A stretch of DNA of 64,000 nt from an uncultured Rhizobiaceae group bacterium (lineage in GTDB: Bacteria; Pseudomonadota; Alphaproteobacteria; Rhizobiales; Rhizobiaceae): assembly GCA_947501445.1 (NCBI GenBank), contig CANMVS010000014.1, positions 1 through 64,000 of the forward strand, in the 5' to 3' direction. Below, in pieces: positions 53,564 to 63,317 of this stretch. A program made the position numbers and the translations under genes. The notes under the pieces were generated by a model that was not told the origin of the DNA, made no database searches, and saw only the letters and a program-made list of their open reading frames with translations. The stretch's first letter is position 1; every line of letters starts with the position of its first letter.

Positions 53564-56500
53564 CTATCCTCTCCCCACATCTTCTCCCAACTCCGCTGCC
53601 AATAGCGCAGAGAGTGAGTCAGCATCGAGAACATCAAGATCAGCGCCACCCGTGTCTGTTTCCACCTGCTCTTCCTGCGCCGGTTCAAAAAGATCAGGAA
53701 AGGCCGTCATGCCCAGATGGTGTGACAGCGCGCGTACACTGGGGTAATCAAAGACCAGTGTCGCACCAAGACGGATTGCCACGGCGTTGGACAGATTTTT
53801 GCGCAATTCTATGGACATCAATGAATCAAGCCCGGCTTCTCGCAGCGGCTTGTCATCATCTATCTGCTCTTGGCCAACACGCAATATTGCCGCAACCTCC
53901 GCTCTGATAAGGTCGCACAAGAGGTCTGCGCGGTGACTTTGCGGCGCAGTTTCGATCACGCTGAGCCAGGACTTCACATCCACCGGATCGCTCGATGTCA
54001 CAGCAACCTGCGTGCCTTTTGAACGGCAGACGGATTGAAGAAGGAAAGGAATACCGCCCAGTGAAAAACGTTTGCGATATTGCTGCCAATCGGCATCCAG
54101 AATAGCGACCTGTGCTTCCGGTTGCATCATGGCATGGCCAAGCATTGCGAATGCCGCTTCCGGCGGCATGAAGCCGAGCCCTGTTTCGGAAACATGTTCC
54201 TCAATACCGGGTTGAACTGCAGCACCTGCCTGAGCAAACGCACCCCAGTCAACCGACAGTCCCACACGACCACTCAGTCGTCTTTGCAATGCCAGTTGAT
54301 CGAGCGCTGAATTGGCTGCGGCATGATTGGCCTGACCAAATGGCGCCAACAGTCCTGCCGCAGAAGAAAACAAGACGAAATGATCGAGGCTGATATCGCG
54401 GGTCAACCGATCCAGAGCAAGTGCGCCGGACAGTTTCGATTTCAAAGGCACAAGGACATCATCTGCGCTTTGATTGATAAGGGCGCCATCAGCCAGCGCT
54501 CCGGTCGCATGGAACACACCTTTCAGCGGTGCGATTGATGTGGCAAGCGCAATCAGGCGTTCCAACGCATCTGGATCGCTGACATCCACTGTTTCAAGCC
54601 GGGCTTCAATCCCGTCCAATGCCATTCTGGTGGCTTGTGACGGAGGTCGCCTGCCCGCCAATACCAGGTTGCGCGCACCCCGCTCATACAGCCATCGCAC
54701 AAAAAGAGGACCCAATCCTCCATAGGCGCCGGTTACCAGATAGATCGCATCCCCATCCAACCGGGGTGCGGTTAAATTGTCAGCCGGTTGCAAAATAAGT
54801 TGCGACGTGACGTTGGCGGTTCCGGTTAAAGCAACATCACCGCGGGTCTTCACAATGGCTGTAGCAAGCCGCGTGCTTTGCGCGTCCAATGTCTGATTGG
54901 CGTCAAGTGTGATGCATCGACAGTGGGTATCCGGTAGCTCAACTGACACGCCCCTTCCAAATCCGGTCAGCGCTGCGGTTTCCATTTGACCGGTTGCGAT
55001 CAGGCAAATGCGCGGTTGCGTTTTTGCCGATGCCACGTTTTTGACAATACTGTGGGCCTCCAACAATACCTGCTCGGACGAACAGTCTGCTTGCAGGCCG
55101 CCAACATAGATCAGGTCCGTTACGAAATCCGGTATCGATGTTTCAGATGATAGATGGTCAACGCCATGTCCCATCGAAACCAAAGATTGTTCCAGACTTG
55201 CAGTAACGGCACGTGGTGCGCCCAATATGGCAAAGCGGCGTTGCTGACACTTTCGAGCCAGGATAAAAATCTGCTGGGAAACACCGGCAATACCTTCATG
55301 CCCCGGATCATGAAACTCAATCGCTTCAAACCCCGCGTCTTCGAGATGCCGGCGCCATGCCGCCGGTGACAGGAGGGCATGATCGCGGGTCGAGGTATCA
55401 GTAAATGCCCACATCCCTGCAGTTAATCCAAACGTCAGGTCACCCCACAGTATTTGTCCAGCATTTTCCACCAGCATCAAAAGACCGCCCGGTGACAGCA
55501 GATCATGAACATTGCGTAAAGTGGCAGAGATATCCGATGTGGCATGCAGCACATTTGCAGCGACAGCCATGTCGAAATCACCCTCGGCGATATTTTGTGA
55601 CGAAGCGGGTCGCTCTATATCAAACTGCGAGGTTGCGATCGCCGTCCCGGCGAACTTCACTTCGGCGCGTGCAACCAATGCAGCGCCGATATCCGTGAAC
55701 AGATAGGAGGAACCCGGTGGAAGGGTTTTCAGGAGATGGGCTGTCGTAGCGCCGGTTCCGCCGCCTATTTCGATGGCATTGACGGGCACATCCCGTGGCA
55801 GAGCTGCACCGGCAGCAGCAACCATTCGCTGGACTGCTGCAGAAAATGGCGAGTGCTCGTAGAGTGCTTCCGCCAATGCGGTATCGCCGCCGGGAAACAG
55901 CAATTCCAACGGGTCCAGGCGCCCCTGCAACAATTCATCCAGTTTTGGACCACAGCGACCCAGCAGTTGGAGTTCGCCAGCAGCTTCCGGATGTTGCTCC
56001 ATCGCATCCCGCAGGCGCAACTGAATGTCCCCCTGCCCGTCCAACTGCCCGATACCGTGATCTGCCAATGACCGCACCAGATGGTCCACCAGCCTTTTGT
56101 GCTCAGGTGCCACTGTCAGGGATGCAACATCGCTCAGATGTCGTGCACCCATCGATAGAAATGCAGCGATTATATACTGACGGCTGAGGTCATCCAGGAC
56201 CTGGCCGGTTTTGCTGTATTGTGCCAGCGCCAGCGTTTCCTCAACCGCGACGTGACCAACGGCATCATTGATCACAGTCAGATCAAAATTTGCAGCGCTT
56301 TGTGCCGGCCTATTCTCTATCCGATACATCCAGTCTTTGCCGGACGGCTCATCAGACAGCGCATCAACCGATCCGGCCTGTTCGAGCATTGCAAGATTTG
56401 CTGACGTTAACGCCACGCGATTTTCATGCGGTGATGCAATGGCACGCAGCAGCATATATTGCATGAGATCAGCACGCAGTGCGCCACCGATATTGCCATT

Positions 56501-59500
56501 GGAAAGAAGATGACGTTTCGTCAGTTCACTCAGATCGTACTTGGCAACAAGTGCATCGACGTTTTGCGCAAAATGGACATCGTCTAGCCAGTTGGCAACT
56601 TCACGGCTGGCATCGACAGCACGCACCAGACGCAATCCATGCCCCCCCAAGAGCTCAGCCCAGTCCCTGGCTGAAGGGGTGTAGGAATGGGTTTGCGGAT
56701 TAACAATCGCATCACCTGTTGAAACAAAATCAGCGATAACCAGCAGTCCGCCTGCGCGCAGGCTGCCGGCAATATTTGCAAATAATCCCTCTTTATCCGC
56801 AATCAGGCCGGTGACCTCAACACCGAAAATCAGATCGGAATTTTGTGGAAATGGCACTTTGCTGGAATCGGCACGGTCCACCTTGACCCGGTCGCCAAGC
56901 CCCATGGCATTGAGGCGTTTTCGACCGACGGCCACCTGACCGGCTGAAACCGTAAATCCCCGCCCGGTCAAATGCGGATGTTCCAGCATCATGCTGGCCA
57001 GATCGGCAGCGTGTCCGCATCCATAGTCAAAAACAGTGCTAATCCGGTCAAAATCCAGATCCGCAAACAGGACATCTTTCAAAGCTCTTTGGGTTTGACG
57101 AAGACGTTCGTGCCCCTGTGGATCAATGTCCTTTTCAAACAATGAACGCACCCAGGAAAAATTGGGGTCCGGTTGCGGCAGGAAACCAAAGGTCAAATGG
57201 CCTTCTTCCGACGTTCCATCATCGCCGGCATCGCTGTAGTTTTGCGACAACACTGTCAGTTCATCATAAAAATCGTAGATAACAGCAGAGCCACGGGCGT
57301 CCGTTTCAATCTGTTTGCTCTGCGTATCTGACTGAGACATGTGCCCGCTGGCCGGGACATCCAACCAGTATCGACTGCGCTCAAAGGGCGTCGGCGGCAC
57401 ACCAACGACCTGTGCACCGCTGCCTACAAATAAAGGTTCCCAGTTCAGATGCACGCCGGCCAGATAGAGTTCGGTCGCTGCCGCCGCGATTGTCCGCCCG
57501 TCGTCAAGGCCACGGCGCAGGGACGCTATCTGCCTGCAGTCGGGCACCAGTTTTGCAGCCATGGCACTCAGAACACTGTCCGGGCCGATTTCCAGCAACA
57601 CATCCACTTTGTGGGTTTCAAGATGGCGAATGCCTTCGGCGAAACGTACAGGGTTCTTTGCATGATCCAGCCAGTAATCAACACCCAGATTTTCAACCTG
57701 TCGGCCGGTCAGATTGGATACCAGTGTCATCTGCGGCTTGTGCCAGACGATTTCACCAGCAGCGCGTGCCAGTTTCGGCAGGCAAGGTTCAATCAATGGC
57801 GAATGAAACGCATGCGACACTGCAAGCCTGTGTGTATCCACACCAGCATCGTCAAGCATGGCACCCAACCGGTCCAATGCGTCGGCTTCACCGGAGACGA
57901 CGGTGTTACGCGGCCCATTGATTGCGGCAATTGCCAACACACCTTTCACCCTGTCGAGATAGGGCAGGACTTCAGCAGCCTCTGAGAAAACCGCCATCAT
58001 TCCGCCACCCGAAGGCAAGGCCTGCATGGCTTTTCCTCGCGTTGCAGCCAATCGCAGCGCGTCCTCATTGGTGATTGCACCACTGATCGCAGCGGCAGCA
58101 AACTCACCCACACTATGTCCCAGAACAGCAACGGGTTGAATGCCCGCAGCACGCCAGAATTCGGCCAGAGCCAACTCCACCGCCACAATCAGCGGCTGCG
58201 CCAGATCCGTTCGCTCAATGGGGGTTTCACCAAATAATGTGTCCTTTGAGTTAATCCCCATAAGAGGATCCAGGAACGTGAAATTTCGATCCAGCGCCTG
58301 TCTGAATATTCGCTGGCCATCATACAAGCCGCGCGCCATACCCGCATATTGGCTACCCTGTCCGGTAAAGATAAATGCGACACGCGGTGCGGCTGTGACA
58401 TGATGACAAACCGCATTATCCAAAGCTTCACTGGCCTGTAAGGCCGTATCAGCGGTAACGGCCACCCGGTGAGGGAATGCGTGGCGCCGTGCTGTCGACG
58501 TATAGGTGATATTACGAAATGCGTTACCGGTTCCCTGCAGATATTGCTTCCACTGCGCGACGGCGGTCTCAAGTGCGCCGGCTGTTCGTGCCGATATGGC
58601 CAGTGTTCGTGCCGCATCTTCACTCGGCATCATTGCGGCTGGTAGTGGCTGATGGGATTCCACAATGACATGCGCATTTGTACCAGCAAACCCGAATGCA
58701 CTTACGCCGGCAATTCGCCGTCCTTCAATTGTCTCCAGCACCATCGACTGCTGCGGCACCACTATGGGTGCATCCAGCAGATCTATTTCAGGATTAAGAA
58801 CGCTGAATCCTGCCTGTGGCGGCACAATCCCACGATTGACGACCAGCAATGCCTTAATGAGACCTGCAATGCCTGCGGCAGCTTCGGTGTGCCCCAGATT
58901 GGCTTTGACGGAACCGACCAATACTGGCCCTGACCGTTCATGATCAAGTGATCTGGCAACCGCCTCAATTTCTATGGGGTCACCCAGGGGTGTCCCCGTA
59001 CCATGCGCCTCGACAAAACCAACCTGATTTGCCCGAACACCGGCATCTCGCAGGGCCTCTGTGATAACATTTTCCTGCGATGGTCCGTTGGGCGCTGTCA
59101 GTGAATTCGACCGACCATCCTGATTAACGGCCGATCCGCGTATGACGGCGATGACACGGTCATGGGCAACATCCGCATCACTCAACCGCTTGAGTATGAT
59201 GACACCGGCGCCCTCACCGTGGCCGAAACCATCAGCACTTGCATCAAATGGTTTGCAATGGCCATCAGGTGCGGTTGCACCAAGTTTTGTGCTGGCTACA
59301 AGCGGCTCGGGGGCCGTCATTAAATGCACGCCGCCAACAATAGCCAAATCACATTCACCGGCCCGCAGGCTTCTCACCGCCATATGTATCGCAACAAGAG
59401 ACGATGAACAGGCGGTATCAACAACCAGCGCTGGACCGGTTGTTCCCAGATAATAGGCAAGCCGACCTGCAATGACACTGGCGTGGCCACCTGTTGCCGA

Positions 59501-59968
59501 CCAGCCATCGATGAGCGCCGGGTCCGGCGCACCGCGTGCCATCAGTGAATAATTGGCGTTATAGGCACCGGCAAAAATGGCTGTACGGGTTCCTGCCAGG
59601 CTATCGGCAATAATTCCGGCATCCTCAAGCGCCTGATGACTTACTTCCAGAAACAAACGCTGGTGCGGATCCATGGTGGCAGCTTCGCGCGGCGCTATGC
59701 CAAAAAAACCAGCATCGAAGCGATCAATCCCGTCCTCCAGGAAACCGGCCTGCGTCATGTTCATTGTGCCGGGATGATCACGTTCACTGTTGTACCATTT
59801 TTCGCTGTCCCACCGGTCAGCCGGAACGGAAATAATCCCGTCGCGCTTTTCTTCGAGCAACTGCCACAGTGCATCCGGTCCATCAACACCACCAGCAAAT
59901 CGACAGCCTATTCCAATAACTGCAATCGGCTCCCGCTCGCTGGACTCGGTGTCAGATATCGCATTCAT
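53564..59968 (-). CDS. Type I PKS module, KS-AT-MT-MT-KR-ACP (two methyltransferases)
   Basis: 2134 residues from the ATG at 59968, four bases after the upstream stop; a longer frame overlaps that gene and lacks homology. KS: Cys187 (DTACSSSLV), His322, His360. AT: Ser619 in GHSVGE and HAFH at 719-722, predicting malonyl-CoA. MT1 (about 895-1175): VFDYGCGHAADL and FGVEVTGLIADKEGLF, the McyG-like class. MT2 (about 1225-1575): AIEIGGGTGATTAHL and ANVLHATSDI, the usual PKS C-MT class. KR: TGAYGGLG at 1746-1753, LAD near 1825, Tyr replaced by His1882 while Asn1886 stays. ACP: Ser2049 in AGLDSLMSIEL. The C-terminal tail (DADSLSALLAAEL) looks like a docking helix. Likely gives a C-methylated or gem-dimethyl, or C- plus O-methylated, unit. 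Confidence 0.9.
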   Translation of the reverse strand: MNAISDTESSEREPIAVIGIGCRFAGGVDGPDALWQLLEEKRDGIISVPADRWDSEKWYNSERDHPGTMNMTQAGFLEDGIDRFDAGFFGIAPREAATMDPHQRLFLEVSHQALEDAGIIADSLAGTRTAIFAGAYNANYSLMARGAPDPALIDGWSATGGHASVIAGRLAYYLGTTGPALVVDTACSSSLVAIHMAVRSLRAGECDLAIVGGVHLMTAPEPLVASTKLGATAPDGHCKPFDASADGFGHGEGAGVIILKRLSDADVAHDRVIAVIRGSAVNQDGRSNSLTAPNGPSQENVITEALRDAGVRANQVGFVEAHGTGTPLGDPIEIEAVARSLDHERSGPVLVGSVKANLGHTEAAAGIAGLIKALLVVNRGIVPPQAGFSVLNPEIDLLDAPIVVPQQSMVLETIEGRRIAGVSAFGFAGTNAHVIVESHQPLPAAMMPSEDAARTLAISARTAGALETAVAQWKQYLQGTGNAFRNITYTSTARRHAFPHRVAVTADTALQASEALDNAVCHHVTAAPRVAFIFTGQGSQYAGMARGLYDGQRIFRQALDRNFTFLDPLMGINSKDTLFGETPIERTDLAQPLIVAVELALAEFWRAAGIQPVAVLGHSVGEFAAAAISGAITNEDALRLAATRGKAMQALPSGGGMMAVFSEAAEVLPYLDRVKGVLAIAAINGPRNTVVSGEADALDRLGAMLDDAGVDTHRLAVSHAFHSPLIEPCLPKLARAAGEIVWHKPQMTLVSNLTGRQVENLGVDYWLDHAKNPVRFAEGIRHLETHKVDVLLEIGPDSVLSAMAAKLVPDCRQIASLRRGLDDGRTIAAAATELYLAGVHLNWEPLFVGSGAQVVGVPPTPFERSRYWLDVPASGHMSQSDTQSKQIETDARGSAVIYDFYDELTVLSQNYSDAGDDGTSEEGHLTFGFLPQPDPNFSWVRSLFEKDIDPQGHERLRQTQRALKDVLFADLDFDRISTVFDYGCGHAADLASMMLEHPHLTGRGFTVSAGQVAVGRKRLNAMGLGDRVKVDRADSSKVPFPQNSDLIFGVEVTGLIADKEGLFANIAGSLRAGGLLVIADFVSTGDAIVNPQTHSYTPSARDWAELLGGHGLRLVRAVDASREVANWLDDVHFAQNVDALVAKYDLSELTKRHLLSNGNIGGALRADLMQYMLLRAIASPHENRVALTSANLAMLEQAGSVDALSDEPSGKDWMYRIENRPAQSAANFDLTVINDAVGHVAVEETLALAQYSKTGQVLDDLSRQYIIAAFLSMGARHLSDVASLTVAPEHKRLVDHLVRSLADHGIGQLDGQGDIQLRLRDAMEQHPEAAGELQLLGRCGPKLDELLQGRLDPLELLFPGGDTALAEALYEHSPFSAAVQRMVAAAGAALPRDVPVNAIEIGGGTGATTAHLLKTLPPGSSYLFTDIGAALVARAEVKFAGTAIATSQFDIERPASSQNIAEGDFDMAVAANVLHATSDISATLRNVHDLLSPGGLLMLVENAGQILWGDLTFGLTAGMWAFTDTSTRDHALLSPAAWRRHLEDAGFEAIEFHDPGHEGIAGVSQQIFILARKCQQRRFAILGAPRAVTASLEQSLVSMGHGVDHLSSETSIPDFVTDLIYVGGLQADCSSEQVLLEAHSIVKNVASAKTQPRICLIATGQMETAALTGFGRGVSVELPDTHCRCITLDANQTLDAQSTRLATAIVKTRGDVALTGTANVTSQLILQPADNLTAPRLDGDAIYLVTGAYGGLGPLFVRWLYERGARNLVLAGRRPPSQATRMALDGIEARLETVDVSDPDALERLIALATSIAPLKGVFHATGALADGALINQSADDVLVPLKSKLSGALALDRLTRDISLDHFVLFSSAAGLLAPFGQANHAAANSALDQLALQRRLSGRVGLSVDWGAFAQAGAAVQPGIEEHVSETGLGFMPPEAAFAMLGHAMMQPEAQVAILDADWQQYRKRFSLGGIPFLLQSVCRSKGTQVAVTSSDPVDVKSWLSVIETAPQSHRADLLCDLIRAEVAAILRVGQEQIDDDKPLREAGLDSLMSIELRKNLSNAVAIRLGATLVFDYPSVRALSHHLGMTAFPDLFEPAQEEQVETDTGGADLDVLDADSLSALLAAELGEDVGRG
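55244..57286 (-). other. Tandem pair of unlike methyltransferase domains
   Basis: Two SAM-binding domains lie back to back between AT and KR of one module. The first carries DYGCGHAADL and DSSKVPFP, the second EIGGGTGATT and a NVLHAT motif. The two differ in sequence class, so this is not a recent tandem duplication. The second is the ordinary PKS C-methyltransferase; the first could be C- or O-directed. Confidence 0.8.
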
Positions 59969-59972
59969 GGGC

Positions 59973-62900
59973 CTATTCACTCCGGCTCTCTTTTTGCACT
60001 TCCATTCGGCGATTAATGGCATTGGTGACAGCAAGCACCGATGGGTAATTGAAGGCAAGTGTGACCGGCAGTCTGATACCCAGGCGCACAGACAGATCAT
60101 TGCGCAACTGAACGGCTACCAGGGAACTCATACCGAGGTCACCAAAGGACGACATCAACCTGGGGTCCATGCGATCAATTCCCAAAAGCCTGGAAACAGC
60201 ATCACTCACAACCTCATCAACCTTGGCGGTCTGTGGTCGATCCGGTATCGAAATCTCGATATTGGTACCCAACAATTGCGAGTACAGGGCAGCCCCGCTT
60301 GCATCCTGGATCGCGTGCCGGCTGATTTTGTTCCAGTCGCAATGCGCTGCGACCTGTTCTGTCACACCTGCCGCCATCAGCGCTTCCATTGCACAAAAGG
60401 CCCGATCCTGCGTGATTGTATCGATACCATGCGCCGCCCAGCGCCGCGCTAAGGTTTCGTCAGCGGATTCAAGCATGCCTGAACCATCCCAGGTACCCCA
60501 GTAAATACATGTGGCCGGGTGGCCCGCCGCATGGCGCGCACGCGCGATGGCACCAAGGCTTGCATTTGCCGCACCATAGGCACCGGCGCCGGTCAAAGGT
60601 ACATAGGCAGTTATGGACGAGAACAGCACGAATGTATCGATTTGTCGGTTGCGCGTAATACTATCCAACACAGAAGCACCCAGCAATTTGGAGCGAAACG
60701 GGGTTGAAAACTCGACTGCAGCCTGCCGGACCAGCAATGCGTTTGATACTGCACCTGCGGTGTGAAAGACGCCTTTGATCGGCCTTCCATCGCTTTCACT
60801 CTGTTCAAATATGGCTGCCATGGCATCGCGATCCGCTACATCCGCTGCAACGGTGATCACCTTCACCCCACGTGTCTCATAATCCGTGACTTCAGCAAGA
60901 GGCCGTGTATTGCGACCAACCAGCACCAGATGTTTTACACCACGCTCAACCAATCGCTGGGCCACAGCTCTACCTATGCCGCCGAACCCGCCTGTCACCA
61001 GGTAACTGGCCTGTGGGTCGGGATTGTATGGCACATATTTGTGCGATGATTTTTGAAGGCGCGGTACCTCTAGGCCCTGAGCCGTCACCCGCACAAAAGG
61101 GTCATTGTCGGCAATGCGCAGCGCATCAATGATGCGGTCGCCCGCATCTGAAAAACCCTGCTGAAGATCAATCATATGCACGTGTAGTTCAGGGTGTTCA
61201 ACCGCAATGGTTCGTCCAAGTGCCAATGCCGCCATCGCCAGGGCATTGCCTTCGCGCGCACCCTCGGCAAGAATTGCCAGACGGGGTACGACTTGCCGGT
61301 CAATCAATGCTGGTAACAATTGCTGAAGACGCGTCAATTCCTTGAAGGAACGCCCTGCCGGATACAAAATCTGACAGTCGCTGTCGCTCGGCAATTCATC
61401 CGGCAATACCACAACCACATCACATCCGGATTTTTGCAACTGCTGCGCAATTTTCTCGCTGAATGGACCATCGCCAATCAAAAATATACGGTTTGGAAGC
61501 GCACCGGTTGAACCTTCCACCGGCAGAGTCACCCATTCCTGCTGGAAGAACAGATCATCCATATCAGCGACAATAGTGTTGGCCCGGGGTATATGCTCCA
61601 ATTTGAAATCCGGCCAATGCCGTCTTCGACTAAAAGCTGTTGGCGCAAGATGCAGCCGCGTATTTTCGGAACATTGTTTTTCTGCCTCGGTCAGCATGTC
61701 GCTTGGCAGGGGTTCTCCACCGGCAACCGACCGCAGGCATTCCCTCACATCCTCTTGGGTTGAAACGACCGCTGTGCAAATCGCGGGTCCTGAAATCCGA
61801 CCGGCCCTCAAAGTATGGCAAAATGCACCGACGTTTGTCTGCTCATCCAGATTTGCCAACAGGCGTTTGGCTGTGTTTCGCAACGATGTTTCATTGGGTG
61901 CTGCCAAACGCAACTGAAAGGGGCCGTCCTGAAGAGCCTCGGCATCGCCCACCGGTGCCGGGCCCACTATGATATGGGCGTTGGTGCCACTCATGCCCAA
62001 CGCAGTGACAGCCGCATAGGGCGCTGCCTCGGACCATTCTCCGGGTGGTGTCTCAAGTGTTATCTGCTCACTGAATTCTGCAATCTCGACATTGAGCGTA
62101 CCCGGCTTTTCATGTCGCGGAATCCCATTGGCAGCCCGAGCCAGAATGACCTTGATGAGGGCGGCCATTCCTGACGCCGCCTCCAAATGCCCCAACTGTG
62201 GTTTTAGAGCGCCTATTACAACAGGCTGAGCCCGACCCGCCACGTCACCATAGACATGGTTGATCGCTTCAACTTCTATGGCGTCACCAAGACGCGTTCC
62301 CGTTGCGTGCGCTTCAACATATCCAATTTGACCGGGCTCGATTGCCGCCTGCTCAATGGCGCGGCGCATGATCGTGCCCTGGGCCGGTGCGTTGGGTGCT
62401 GCAACGCCGTTGCCATGCCCGTCCTGTCCGCTCGATGCTGCCAAAATGACAGCATGGATCGGGTCACCATCCCGTTGCGCATCACTCAGCCGCCGCAATA
62501 CTAAAGTGCCTGCCCCTTCGCCGCGCACGAACCCATCAGCATCTTCATCAAAAGAACGACTGCCGCCGGTGGCGGACCAAAGCCCATGATTGTCAATTGC
62601 CTTGGACACCACATCCGACAATACAAGATTGACTGCAGCCACCACTGCATTGTCACACTCATTTCTGCGCAAGGCCTGACAGGCAAGATCAACCGCAACC
62701 AGCGACGATGCACAGGCTGCATCAATGACATAGCTGGGGCCGCGTAGATCAAAATGATAGGAAACCCGTCCCGGCATAAGGCTGTGAAAACTGCCTGCAA
62801 TGGCATGGCGTGCAAGCGAGGTGGGGCCATCCATCAAAGCGGCGGAAAAATCATTATTTTGTGCACCCAGAGCCAGATGAACGCTGGTTCTTGATCCGAT

Positions 62901-63317
62901 CAACTGGCCACCGGCCAGGGCTGCATCTTCCATCGCATCGCGGGTAACTTCCAGCAACAGGCGCAAATGGGGGTCTGTGGCGATGGCCTCTTCAGCGTCC
63001 ATACCAAAGGCCTCAGCGTCGAATTCAGCGATACTATCAAAAAAACCGCCGACTTTGTAACGCTCGTCCCGTGGACCGGCCATATCCGAAATGCGCGCAG
63101 ATGATACCGGCCCGACAGCAGTGTCGCCACGCTGCAGAAAATCAGCAAATTCAATGGGTCCGTCAACACCCGGGAACCGGCATCCGATACCAACGACTGC
63201 AATCGGTTCGCGTTCCGCATGAATTCGCGCTTCCAGCTGCGCCCGCAATTGCACCATGGCAGCCGCTGTACGTCTGTTGATCAGTTCGGACCGTTTTTCG
63301 TCAGATTGACTGCTCAA
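59973..63317 (-). CDS. AT-less type I PKS module, KS-KR-ACP
   Basis: An 1114-residue module. The N-terminal ~38 residues form a charged coiled docking segment. KS: Cys202 in DAACASSLV, His337 (EAHATGT) and His377 (LGHLEAAS). No acyltransferase follows: residues ~460-580 are a short linker containing only the post-AT-like AFSRRRHW. KR: pseudo-Rossmann part 590-760, TGGFGGIG at 775-782, Ser900/901, Tyr914 and Asn918 (GAYGAAN), catalytically complete, no LDD. ACP: DLGMSSLVAVQL with the phosphopantetheine Ser1065; the preceding Asp of the usual DSL is Ser. The first start codon overlaps the upstream PKS stop by 4 bases. Extender units must be supplied by an AT elsewhere. Product step: beta-hydroxyacyl. 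Confidence 0.9.
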   Translation of the reverse strand: MSSQSDEKRSELINRRTAAAMVQLRAQLEARIHAEREPIAVVGIGCRFPGVDGPIEFADFLQRGDTAVGPVSSARISDMAGPRDERYKVGGFFDSIAEFDAEAFGMDAEEAIATDPHLRLLLEVTRDAMEDAALAGGQLIGSRTSVHLALGAQNNDFSAALMDGPTSLARHAIAGSFHSLMPGRVSYHFDLRGPSYVIDAACASSLVAVDLACQALRRNECDNAVVAAVNLVLSDVVSKAIDNHGLWSATGGSRSFDEDADGFVRGEGAGTLVLRRLSDAQRDGDPIHAVILAASSGQDGHGNGVAAPNAPAQGTIMRRAIEQAAIEPGQIGYVEAHATGTRLGDAIEVEAINHVYGDVAGRAQPVVIGALKPQLGHLEAASGMAALIKVILARAANGIPRHEKPGTLNVEIAEFSEQITLETPPGEWSEAAPYAAVTALGMSGTNAHIIVGPAPVGDAEALQDGPFQLRLAAPNETSLRNTAKRLLANLDEQTNVGAFCHTLRAGRISGPAICTAVVSTQEDVRECLRSVAGGEPLPSDMLTEAEKQCSENTRLHLAPTAFSRRRHWPDFKLEHIPRANTIVADMDDLFFQQEWVTLPVEGSTGALPNRIFLIGDGPFSEKIAQQLQKSGCDVVVVLPDELPSDSDCQILYPAGRSFKELTRLQQLLPALIDRQVVPRLAILAEGAREGNALAMAALALGRTIAVEHPELHVHMIDLQQGFSDAGDRIIDALRIADNDPFVRVTAQGLEVPRLQKSSHKYVPYNPDPQASYLVTGGFGGIGRAVAQRLVERGVKHLVLVGRNTRPLAEVTDYETRGVKVITVAADVADRDAMAAIFEQSESDGRPIKGVFHTAGAVSNALLVRQAAVEFSTPFRSKLLGASVLDSITRNRQIDTFVLFSSITAYVPLTGAGAYGAANASLGAIARARHAAGHPATCIYWGTWDGSGMLESADETLARRWAAHGIDTITQDRAFCAMEALMAAGVTEQVAAHCDWNKISRHAIQDASGAALYSQLLGTNIEISIPDRPQTAKVDEVVSDAVSRLLGIDRMDPRLMSSFGDLGMSSLVAVQLRNDLSVRLGIRLPVTLAFNYPSVLAVTNAINRRMEVQKESRSE

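Noticed and set aside
59968-60100. Longer start for the KS-AT-MT-MT-KR-ACP protein
   Set aside because: The first 44 codons overlap the ACP of the upstream gene in another frame and are Cys-rich; the ATG at 59968 sits 4 bases after the upstream stop.
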